This document shows, piece by piece, positions 7,035 through 13,166 of a stretch of DNA of 14,960 nucleotides; within the stretch, counting starts at the first letter, position 1, and each line of letters opens with the position of its first letter. The DNA is from JAMIFN01 sp035906235 (GTDB lineage: Bacteria; Pseudomonadota; Gammaproteobacteria; Burkholderiales; Burkholderiaceae_C), in the NCBI GenBank assembly GCA_035906235.1, contig JAMIFN010000100.1:1-14960 (forward strand), in the 5' to 3' direction. Made by a program: the position numbers and the translations under genes. The notes beneath the pieces are model-generated. The model was not told where the DNA came from and did not search any database. It was given only the letters and a program-made list of their open reading frames with translations.

Positions 7035-8159
7035 ATGAAAGTACCAAAGTCTGTCCCCGAAGCCAAGCTCAGTGCCCCCAGCGTCCTCATCATAGGCGCT
7101 GGTCTAGCTGGTGCTTGCGCAGCACGCGCTGTGGCGCTGGCTGGCTGGCAGGTGCAGTTACTCGACGCTGCGCCAGCCCCTGCGCAAGGCGCATCGGCCT
7201 TGCCCGTAGGACTGATGGCAGCCAAAAAAGACCAGTCCTTACCCGCTGACGACAGCGCGCCCAATTGGGACGAACGCGGCATGGCCTGCACCCGCCGCTG
7301 GTTAGAAGATTTAACGCAGCAAGGCTTGCTGCAACGCGGTCTAGACTGGCAAGCCTGCGGCAGTGCGCACAGCATGGGAGGGGCAAAGAGCGGGGAGCTT
7401 AGTGACAACGCATCCCACTGGCAGTGGCAGCCCCAAGCCTGTTGGATCAAACCCCAGCGCCTGGTCGCCGCTTGCCTAGTGCAGCCCGGTATTACGACCC
7501 ATTGGCAGGCTCAGGTTGAGTACATCGCGGCAGCGCCTGGTGGGTGGCGGGTAGCCCTAGCTGATGGCCGCAGCCTACAGGCTCATGCCTTGGTTTTGGC
7601 CGCCAGTGTAGACAGCGCGCGCCTGCTGCGCAGTCTGCCGTCAGCTGCAGATGGCAGCCCTTTGCGCCGCCTGCAAGACAAGCACATTTTGAAGGGTTCG
7701 GCTGGGCAGGCGATTTACGCCCCTTGGTTATCCGAATGGAGCAGCTTGCTGCCCCTGCCCGCACATGCGCCTCATGCCTGCAACGGCCATGGACACTTTG
7801 TGCCAGCCGTCCCCTGGGGCGATGGCGATGGACGCGAATTTTGGCTCAGCGGCGCGACCTATGTGAACCAAACCCAGGCGCAGGCCGCCCATACCGATGC
7901 AGATGAAGCAGCCAATCTGCTGCGCCTAAATCAGCTGCTGCCTAGCATGAGCAGCGTGCTGGCCCAGCAAAAAATGCAGGCGCAAATCCAGCGGTTTGTG
8001 GGCGTGCGTTGCACCACCCCTATGTGCCAACCTATAGTGCAGGCACTGGCCTCAGGCTTGTGGCTGTGCACGGGCTTTGGTTCGAGGGGCTTGAGTAACG
8101 CGCCCTTGGCGGCGGAGTTTTTGGCGCAAAATTTGCGATCACCGCTAACAGCCGCTTGA
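7035..8159 (+). CDS. FAD-dependent oxidoreductase of the DAO family, MnmC2-like
   Basis: The 374-aa protein begins with a dinucleotide-binding fold, VLIIGAGLAGACAARAVALAGW (17-38), with GxGxxG at G21, G23 and G26 and an acidic residue (D44) at the end of the second strand. Near the C-terminus are FVGVRCTTPMCQPIV and WLCTGFGSRGLSNAPLAAE, which resemble the corresponding parts of the MnmC C-terminal domain, the FAD enzyme that removes the carboxymethyl group from cmnm5s2U34 in tRNA. The MnmC methyltransferase half is absent here, so this is either a stand-alone MnmC2-type enzyme or another DAO-family oxidase; the true substrate cannot be told from sequence. Codon positions 45-60 are Ala/Pro rich. 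No Shine-Dalgarno is evident before the ATG at 7035, which sits right after repeat copy 2. It may be read from the mre operon. Confidence 0.75.
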   Translation: MKVPKSVPEAKLSAPSVLIIGAGLAGACAARAVALAGWQVQLLDAAPAPAQGASALPVGLMAAKKDQSLPADDSAPNWDERGMACTRRWLEDLTQQGLLQRGLDWQACGSAHSMGGAKSGELSDNASHWQWQPQACWIKPQRLVAACLVQPGITTHWQAQVEYIAAAPGGWRVALADGRSLQAHALVLAASVDSARLLRSLPSAADGSPLRRLQDKHILKGSAGQAIYAPWLSEWSSLLPLPAHAPHACNGHGHFVPAVPWGDGDGREFWLSGATYVNQTQAQAAHTDADEAANLLRLNQLLPSMSSVLAQQKMQAQIQRFVGVRCTTPMCQPIVQALASGLWLCTGFGSRGLSNAPLAAEFLAQNLRSPLTAA

Positions 8160-8196
8160 TGGTGAAGCGCCAGCAATCCCAAAACGGGTTTTCTGC

Positions 8197-8340
8197 ATGC
8201 GCCTACGGTCCGCGCCAGAGTTGCTGATTCGCCTATTCAAAAAAGCGTCTGAGTCAGCCACTGTCTCGCGGGAAGAAAGCGTTATTGCAGCGCTCACCTG
8301 GGGCTGGATTAATGGCATTCGCGCGCGCTGGAAAAGATAG
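8197..8340 (+). pseudogene. Remnant of a YdeI/OmpD-associated family gene
   Basis: A 47-codon open frame encodes APELLIRLFKKASE, then TVSREES and ALTWGWINGI. This resembles the N-terminal part of YdeI/OmpD-associated (bacteriocin-protection) proteins, where an L/W-x-R-x-x-KK segment is followed by a seven-to-ten residue spacer and an (A/C)-L-x-x-GWI(D/N)G motif. The family is normally about 190 aa; here homology stops after WGWINGI and the frame ends at TAG 8338-8340, inside repeat copy 3. The region upstream of the ATG shows no convincing start of the family. It lies 37 nt after the FAD oxidoreductase gene on the same strand. I read it as an internal fragment left by deletion; a functional small protein is unlikely. 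Confidence 0.5.
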
Positions 8341-8383
8341 CTACTCAGGCAGGTTTTGCGGCCTAAATGCCCAAAATGGCGCT
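8336..8383 (-). repeat. Gene-end repeat, copy 3
   Basis: Minus-strand reading gives TTTAGGCCGCAAAACC followed by TGCCTGAGTAGCTATC, matching copy 2 at all but a few bases and including the AGGC/GCCT arms. The T-rich lead-in CATTTTGGGC also matches. It lies between the plus-strand YdeI remnant, whose stop codon it overlaps, and the minus-strand Fic remnant, whose stop is at 8401-8403, so it is downstream of converging genes. Confidence 0.7.
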
Positions 8384-8400
8384 GATTTTGGTGGGCGCGT

Positions 8401-8998
8401 CTAGGGCAAAGGTAAGGCCTTGGGTGTGCCGAGCTGCGAGTCGGGCGCGAGCGTATAGCTGGTGCTGCGCCCACCAGCATCGGCCTTAAGCAGTACGCCC
8501 CGTGTCAATAAGTCTTGCATATCACGCAAGGCCGTATCCGGCGAGCATTTGGCAATAGCCGCCCATTTGCTGCTGGTGAGCTTGCCCTCAAAACCCTCCA
8601 ACAGGCGCTTGAGTACCTTCAGCTGCCGCGTATTCAGTGCGGCGCTTGAGTACTGTTGCCAAAAGCGTGTTTTGTGCAGCACGGCATCCAGCGTCAGTTG
8701 TGCTTGCTCCAGTGCCCGCAGCAGCGCCTGTAAAAACCAGATTAGCCATTCAGTCGCATCCATCGTCGCCTTTTGGCTGCGCTCCAAAATGGCGTAATAA
8801 GCTTTGCGTTCGCGTTGAATTTGCGCCGATAGGCTGTAAAAACGCTGCAAGCTGCTGCGCCGGCGGTGCCTGAAAATGCACCCGCTGCCGCCCCACAGGG
8901 CCAGACACCACCTGCATAGGGCCGTTGGCATCGTCGCGCCAAGCGCCAACTTGGATGGACGACAAGCCAGAGTAGCCCGTGGGAAACAAGGCCGCGTT
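8401..8998 (-). pseudogene. Fic-family protein remnant lacking the catalytic core
   Basis: Fic proteins move AMP or other phosphate groups onto target proteins using an HPFx(D/N)GNGR motif. Two parts of one such protein are present in different frames. From 8983 down to about 8850 the frame reads PTGYSGLSSIQVGAWRDD, then GPMQVVSGPVGRQRVHF and QAPPAQQL, the typical segment before the Fic core. From about 8850 down to 8401 another frame reads QRFYSLSAQIQRERKAYY and LTSSKWAAIAKCSPDTALRD, then GGRSTSY, the usual C-terminal helical and winged-helix part. The intervening 90 or so residues, including the whole catalytic motif, are missing, and the joint near 8845-8855 also shifts the frame. The protein is therefore dead as an enzyme. 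An open frame of 202 codons spans 9009-8401, but its first 50 residues are out-of-frame nonsense. Its upstream end is fused to a PAS fragment. Confidence 0.8.
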
Positions 8999-9094
8999 TC
9001 AGCGCGCAATCGTGCCCGCGTGGTCAGCGTAAATCAGCGCATCGGCGCAGTGTTCCACGATGCGGCTGTTTAAATGCTCAGGCAGGGTGGGCAT
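8999..9094 (-). pseudogene. PAS-domain gene start, interrupted by Trp-to-stop
   Basis: From ATG 9094 the frame encodes 31 residues (EHLNSRIVEHCADALIYADH, then AGTIAR) and stops at TGA 9001-8999. The sequence matches the beginning of a PAS sensor domain, in which the next residues are normally W-N-A-A. Here TGA stands in place of TGG and the frame continues N-A-A-L-F beyond it, so a point change killed the frame. Directly after LF the same frame becomes Fic-like (PTGYSGL), which marks a deletion joint between two unrelated genes. A good ribosome site (AAGGA, about 9 nt upstream) overlaps the yjdM stop codon, so the original gene was probably co-transcribed with yjdM. A 31-aa peptide may still be made. 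Confidence 0.7.
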
Positions 9095-9106
9095 GGTGCG
9101 CTTTCC

Positions 9107-9451
9107 TTAGATTTTTTTCACAAACTCCGACTTCAGGCTCATAGCGCCAAAGCCATCGATCTTGCAGTCTATGTCATGGTCGCTATCGACTAGGCGAATG
9201 TTTTTAACCTTGGTGCCCATCTTCACCACCCCGCCAGAGCCTTTGAGTTTCAGGTCTTTGATGACGCTGACGCTATCGCCGTCTTGCAGCACATTGCCGC
9301 TGGCATCACGGTGCACGCGCGCATCCGATTCGGCCACGGCCTCGGCCTGAACTGGCCATTCGTGGGCGCATTCTGGGCAAATATAAAGCCCGCCGCCGTC
9401 TTCATAAGTCAGGCTAGATTGGCATTGGGGGCAGGGGGGTAGTGTGCTCAT
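9107..9451 (-). CDS. yjdM: Zinc-ribbon protein YjdM (PhnA family)
   Basis: This small soluble protein (114 aa, normal length) has an N-terminal zinc ribbon with cysteines C7, C10, C25 and C28 (CPQC and CPEC). A C-terminal KOW-like beta domain follows, with the conserved stretch DGDSVSVIKDLKLKGSG, then GTKVKNIRLV and DHDIDCKIDGFG. The family was named PhnA after a gene near the E. coli phosphonate cluster, but it is not the phosphonoacetate hydrolase of the same name and its role is not settled. I chose the ATG at 9451, with AGGA about 8 nt upstream, over a GTG one codon earlier. The downstream PAS pseudogene starts 12 nt after its stop, so the two were likely an operon. It lies 127 nt after guaA on the same strand. 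Confidence 0.92.
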   Translation of the reverse strand: MSTLPPCPQCQSSLTYEDGGGLYICPECAHEWPVQAEAVAESDARVHRDASGNVLQDGDSVSVIKDLKLKGSGGVVKMGTKVKNIRLVDSDHDIDCKIDGFGAMSLKSEFVKKI

Positions 9452-9525
9452 CACTTCATCCTAAAACTGGCTCCGACATATTCAAGCGCATTTGCCGTCG
9501 AAAAATGCATCAATGCTCTTGCGGG

Positions 9526-9553
9526 CTATTCACCGCATTTTTGCGGTAAATAG
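9526..9553 (-). promoter_or_regulatory. Strong hairpin between guaA and yjdM
   Basis: CTATTCACCGCA (9526-9537) pairs with TGCGGTAAATAG (9542-9553), twelve positions with one mismatch and a TTTT loop. It begins 25 nt after the guaA stop in the direction of transcription. No U-run follows on the minus strand, so it is not a standard intrinsic terminator. It could protect the guaA mRNA 3' end or act in the yjdM leader. The rest of the 9452-9578 gap shows no clear promoter. Confidence 0.5.
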
Positions 9554-9578
9554 TGGGCTTATTTGCCGCAAAACAGCC

Positions 9579-11315
9579 TCACTCCCACTCAATCGTCGCA
9601 GGCGGTTTGCTGCTGACATCGTAGGTCACGCGGTTGATGCCGCGCACTTCGTTGATGATGCGGCCTGAGACTTTTTTCAGCAGCGCGTAGGGCAATTCGG
9701 CCCAGTCTGCGGTCATAAAGTCACTGGTTTGCACGGCGCGCAGCGCGACAACATAGTCGTAAGTGCGGCCATCGCCCATGACGCCGACCGATTTAACGGG
9801 CAGGAATACGGTGAAGGCTTGGGATGTGGCTTCGTACCAATTGCGCGGCGCGTTGCTGGGGATATTGCCCCCACCCTGCCCTCCCCCAGCGGGGGAGGGA
9901 TGGAAAGGAAAGTTGCGCAGCTCTTGAATAAAAATGTCGTCGGCGCGGCGCAGCAGGTCGGCGTATTCTTTTTTGACTTCGCCCAAGATGCGCACACCCA
10001 GGCCCGGGCCGGGGAAGGGGTGGCGGTAGACCATGTCGTGCGGCAGGCCGAGCGCCACGCCCAGTTCGCGCACTTCGTCTTTGAACAAATCGCGCAGGGG
10101 TTCCAGCAATTTCAGCCCCAGTTGCTCGGGCAGGCCGCCGACATTGTGGTGGCTTTTGATGGTGACGGCTTTTTTGGATTTCGCGCCGCCGCTTTCAATC
10201 ACATCGGGATAGATGGTGCCTTGCGCCAAGAAGCTAGCGCCTTTGCTGCCGGGGCGGGCGGCCTTGAGCTTTTCGGCCTCGGCCTTGAATACATCCACAA
10301 ACAGGCCGCCGATGATTTTGCGTTTTTGCTCAGGCTCAGACACGCCAGCCAATTTGCCCAAGAACAATTCTGCGGCATCCACGCGGATGACTTTGGCGTG
10401 GATGCTTTTGCCCCCACGCTCACTGCGTTCGCTGCCCCCCGTGGGGGCGCGCTCGTCTTCGGAACGGCCGTGCGACGAAGCACCCGCAAACATCTCCATC
10501 ACCATATCGCCCTCGTGCAGGCGCAGCAGGCCGTGATCGACAAACACACAGGTGAGCTGGTCGCCTATGGCGCGGTGGATGAGGGCTGCGGCGACGGATG
10601 AATCCACGCCGCCAGACAAGCCCAAAATCACTTCTTCATCGCCCACTTGTTCACGGATTTTGGCCACGGCTTCGTCGATATGGCCCTTCATCACCCAGTC
10701 AGGCGTGGCGGCGCAAATATCGCGTACAAAGCGATTGATCATGGCCACGCCTTGCTGCGTGTGCGTGACTTCGGGGTGGAATTGCACGCCGTAAAACTTG
10801 CGCGCCTCGTCTGCCATGCCCGCAATCGGGCAGCTGGGCGTAGCCGCCATGATGCTAAAGCCTGGGGGCAGGGCGGTGACTTTGTCGCCGTGGCTCATCC
10901 ACACTTTCAGCAGCGTGGCGCCGCTGGCGTCTTGGCCGTCGCTCAGGCCTTGCAGCAAACTGGCTGCGCCTAGGCTTTGCACTTCGGCATAGCCAAATTC
11001 GCGGCTGTGGCTGCCTTCTACCTTGCCGCCCAATTGCGTGGCCATGGTTTGCATGCCGTAGCAAATGCCCAGCACGGGCAGGCCGAGTTCAAACACCACA
11101 TCGGGGGCGCGATCGTCCACCTCGTACACGCTGGCGTGGCTGCCCGAGAGGATGATGCCTTTGACGCGGTTTTGCGCCACAAAGCTGCGCACCCAGTCGC
11201 TCGTCACATCGCAAGAATGCACTTCGCAATACACATGCGCCTCGCGCACGCGGCGGGCGATGAGCTGCGTGACCTGAGAGCCGAAATCAAGGATGAGGAT
11301 GGTGTCGTGTTGCAT
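9579..11315 (-). CDS. guaA: GMP synthase (glutamine-hydrolysing), with two extra segments
   Basis: GuaA converts XMP to GMP using ATP and glutamine, the last step of guanine nucleotide synthesis. The N-terminal class I glutaminase domain shows nucleophile C85 (GICYGMQ) and H180/E182 (FHPEVTHT). The ATP-pyrophosphatase domain has the P-loop LSGGVDSS (233-240), and the C-terminal dimerisation domain ends KPPATIEWE, the universal GuaA tail. Length is 578 aa against 525 in E. coli. About 25 residues are inserted at roughly 279-304 (with APTGGSERSERGG) and about 15-20 at roughly 469-487 (with PSPAGGGQGGG). Both keep the frame and both are encoded by palindromic repeat DNA. All catalytic motifs are intact, so the enzyme is probably active. 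It starts 49 nt after modC on the same strand; guaB is not in the window. Confidence 0.97.
   Translation of the reverse strand: MQHDTILILDFGSQVTQLIARRVREAHVYCEVHSCDVTSDWVRSFVAQNRVKGIILSGSHASVYEVDDRAPDVVFELGLPVLGICYGMQTMATQLGGKVEGSHSREFGYAEVQSLGAASLLQGLSDGQDASGATLLKVWMSHGDKVTALPPGFSIMAATPSCPIAGMADEARKFYGVQFHPEVTHTQQGVAMINRFVRDICAATPDWVMKGHIDEAVAKIREQVGDEEVILGLSGGVDSSVAAALIHRAIGDQLTCVFVDHGLLRLHEGDMVMEMFAGASSHGRSEDERAPTGGSERSERGGKSIHAKVIRVDAAELFLGKLAGVSEPEQKRKIIGGLFVDVFKAEAEKLKAARPGSKGASFLAQGTIYPDVIESGGAKSKKAVTIKSHHNVGGLPEQLGLKLLEPLRDLFKDEVRELGVALGLPHDMVYRHPFPGPGLGVRILGEVKKEYADLLRRADDIFIQELRNFPFHPSPAGGGQGGGNIPSNAPRNWYEATSQAFTVFLPVKSVGVMGDGRTYDYVVALRAVQTSDFMTADWAELPYALLKKVSGRIINEVRGINRVTYDVSSKPPATIEWE
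9855..9911 (-). repeat. Palindromic repeat inside guaA, element 2
   Basis: A perfect 9-bp inverted repeat, CCCTCCCCC (9879-9887) and GGGGGAGGG (9891-9899) around AGC, is the core of this segment, which encodes FPFHPSPAGGGQGGG. E. coli GuaA has only eight residues between ELR and SQAF; here there are thirty. Short palindromes of this kind are common between genes in Burkholderiales, and here one is read as protein. The outer edges are approximate. Confidence 0.75.
10404..10481 (-). repeat. Palindromic repeat inside guaA, element 1
   Basis: GCCCCCAC (10410-10417) pairs perfectly with GTGGGGGC (10441-10448), and TCGTC (10453-10457) pairs with GACGA (10474-10478). Together they form a two-hairpin module of about 75 bp whose translation is about 25 residues absent from E. 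coli GuaA between MFAG and IHAKVIRVDA. The wording CACTGCGTTCGCTGCCCCCC is, as I recall, a frequent intergenic repeat in Comamonadaceae. Boundaries are approximate. Confidence 0.8.
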
Positions 11316-11364
11316 GGCGCGCCTGTGTGCTGCTGGTAAAGGCGCAATTTTAAAGGCTGAGGGC

Positions 11365-12468
11365 CTAGCCCAGCAGCGCCACGGCTTTCACCAGCGCCCA
11401 TACGCGCAGCTGCGGAGCCAGTTGTAGCTGCTGCACCGCGCGGTGCGTGAGTTTGGCCAGCAGCACATCGCCGCCGCCGATGTCAAGGCGCAGCAGGGCG
11501 TGCGCAGGGTCGGCGCCGGCGCTGATGCTGAGAATCTTGCAGGGCAGGGCGTTTTGCACGCTGCTGTGCTGTGGCGCCTGCAGCTGGATGCTGACATCGC
11601 GCGCCAACACCCGCAGGCGCAGCTGCGCCCCCAGCGCCTGCCCCTGGTCTGGCAGCCACAGCAGGCTGCCGCCGGTGCAGGCCACTTGCAGCAAATGCCA
11701 GGGCGCATCGCGCGTCTGCACCCGGGCGTGCAGCAATGCGCCTTGCTCTTGCGCCAGCAGCACGGGGCAATCGGTGGCCGCCAGCACCTGGGCTAATTCG
11801 CCTGCGGCCTGTACCCGTCCGCCAGCCAGCACCAGCAAATGGTCGGCCAGGCGTGCCACTTCTTCGCTGGCGTGGGTGACATAAAGCATGGGCAACTGCA
11901 ACTCACGCCGCAGGCGTTCTAGCCAGGGCAGCAGCTCTTGTTTGCGGGCGGCGTCGAGTGCGGCCAAGGGTTCGTCTAGCAGCAGCAGGCGCGGCTGCGT
12001 CGCCAGGGCGCGGGCGATGGCCACGCGCTGGCGCTCCCCCCCAGACAATTGCGCCACAGGCCGCGTCAAGACATGCCCTATGCCGAGCAGCTCGATGGCT
12101 TCGTCCAAGGCTTTTTGTCCCTGCTTGCGCCCGTGGGGGCTGCGGCGCAGGCCATAGGCCAAATTGCCGCGCACATCCAAATGGCTAAACAGGCTGGCTT
12201 CTTGAAACACATAGGCCAATTGCCGCTGCCAAGTGGGTAGGCAAATGCCCTGGGCGCTGTCTTGCCACAAGGCATCGCCTATGCGCACCAGGCCACGGGC
12301 GCTAGGCTCTAGGCCAGCCACACAGCGCAGCAGCGTGGTTTTGCCCGAGCCCGAGGCGCCAAACAGCGCACTGATGCCCTGCGCCGGCAGGCGCACATCC
12401 ACATCCAGGCTAAAGCCGCCCGCGCGCGCCAATTGCAATTGGATGCGGATGGCCGCAGGCGTGTTCAT
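11365..12468 (-). CDS. modC: Molybdate ABC transporter ATP-binding protein
   Basis: ModC is the ATPase that drives molybdate uptake through ModB. The 367-aa protein shows Walker A GASGSGKTT (37-45), the Q-loop VFQE (Q89), the ABC signature LSGGERQR (141-148), Walker B LLLLDEP (D165, E166) and the switch His H199 (YVTHASEE). After about residue 230 comes the molybdate-type regulatory part, ending in a MOP-like domain (about 300-360, SVQNALPCKILSIS). The start is ATG 12468, which overlaps the modB stop (ATGA); a longer frame from 12702 would overlap modB by 234 nt and encodes unrelated residues. There is no Shine-Dalgarno, so coupling to modB translation is likely. guaA starts 49 nt downstream. 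Confidence 0.96.
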   Translation of the reverse strand: MNTPAAIRIQLQLARAGGFSLDVDVRLPAQGISALFGASGSGKTTLLRCVAGLEPSARGLVRIGDALWQDSAQGICLPTWQRQLAYVFQEASLFSHLDVRGNLAYGLRRSPHGRKQGQKALDEAIELLGIGHVLTRPVAQLSGGERQRVAIARALATQPRLLLLDEPLAALDAARKQELLPWLERLRRELQLPMLYVTHASEEVARLADHLLVLAGGRVQAAGELAQVLAATDCPVLLAQEQGALLHARVQTRDAPWHLLQVACTGGSLLWLPDQGQALGAQLRLRVLARDVSIQLQAPQHSSVQNALPCKILSISAGADPAHALLRLDIGGGDVLLAKLTHRAVQQLQLAPQLRVWALVKAVALLG

Positions 12469-13148
12469 GCCAGTAGCTGGGGGCTGCGGCGCTTGCCCCA
12501 AGATAAAGCCCACAACACCAAGACAGAAAAGCCCAGCATGCCGCCAGCCAGCCAATGGGCCTGGGTGTATTCCATGGCTTCGACATGGCCGTAAATCAGG
12601 GTGGATAAAACCTGGGTCTGCCCCGGAATATTGCCGCCCAGCATCAGCACCACACCAAATTCGCCCAAGGTGTGGGCAAAGCTCAAAATCGCCGCCGTCC
12701 ACAGCCCCGGTGCGGCCTGCGGCAGGGCGACGCTAAAAAACGCATCCAGCGGGCGCGCCCCTAAAGTGGCAGCCACCTCTAGCGGGCGCTGCCCCATGGC
12801 GCTAAACGCATGTTGAATCGGCTGCACAGCAAAAGGCAGCGAAAACAGCAAAGAGCCCAATAACAAACCCGAAAAACTAAAGGACAGCAAGCCCCAGCCC
12901 ATAGCCAGGGTGAACTGCCCCAGCGGCCCCTGCGGCCCCAGCGCCAGCAGCAAATAAAAGCCCAAAACCGAGGGCGGCAAGACCAAGGGCAGGGTGGTGA
13001 TGGCACCCACCAGCGCCCGCCAGCGCGAGCTGCCCTGCGCCAACCACCACGCCAAAGGCGTAGCCAGCAGCAAAAGCAGCAGCGTGGTGCAGGCCGCCAA
13101 TTGCAGGCTTAGGCTGAGGGCGGGCCAGGTCTGGGCGCTAAAAGGCAT
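12465..13148 (-). CDS. modB: Molybdate ABC transporter permease
   Basis: ModB is the inner-membrane channel subunit of the ModABC molybdate importer. The 227-aa product, usual for the family, has about five hydrophobic spans (near 11-34, 47-70, 82-106, 147-165 and 198-215). It carries the cytoplasmic EAA loop that contacts ModC, seen as EVAATLGARPLDAFFSVALP (124-143), and the family segment TLPLVLPPSVLGFYLL (52-67). LGEFGVVLMLGGNIPGQT matches the typical LGEFG-NIPGET region. It starts 18 nt after the modA stop and overlaps the modC start by four bases. No Shine-Dalgarno precedes the ATG at 13148. Confidence 0.96.
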   Translation of the reverse strand: MPFSAQTWPALSLSLQLAACTTLLLLLLATPLAWWLAQGSSRWRALVGAITTLPLVLPPSVLGFYLLLALGPQGPLGQFTLAMGWGLLSFSFSGLLLGSLLFSLPFAVQPIQHAFSAMGQRPLEVAATLGARPLDAFFSVALPQAAPGLWTAAILSFAHTLGEFGVVLMLGGNIPGQTQVLSTLIYGHVEAMEYTQAHWLAGGMLGFSVLVLWALSWGKRRSPQLLA

Positions 13149-13166
13149 AGGAGCTAGGTGCAGGCC

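Noticed and set aside
8999..9001. TGA read as Trp (alternative code) in the PAS frame
   Set aside because: gatA, modB and mreC end with TGA in the same window, so TGA is a stop here.
8861..9009. N-terminal 50 residues of the 202-codon frame over the Fic remnant
   Set aside because: They are an out-of-frame reading of the upstream Fic and PAS segments, not protein-coding sequence in that frame.
9526..9553. Intrinsic terminator after guaA
   Set aside because: The hairpin is strong but is followed by GCCCGCAAG on the minus strand rather than a U-run.
9729..10601. Long 290-codon open frame on the plus strand
   Set aside because: It is entirely antisense to guaA, whose protein is unmistakable; the open frame follows from guaA codon bias in GC-rich DNA.
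12469..12702. Longer modC start adding 78 residues
   Set aside because: The extension overlaps modB in another frame, encodes non-ABC residues, and the ATG overlapping the modB stop gives the family's normal N-terminus.
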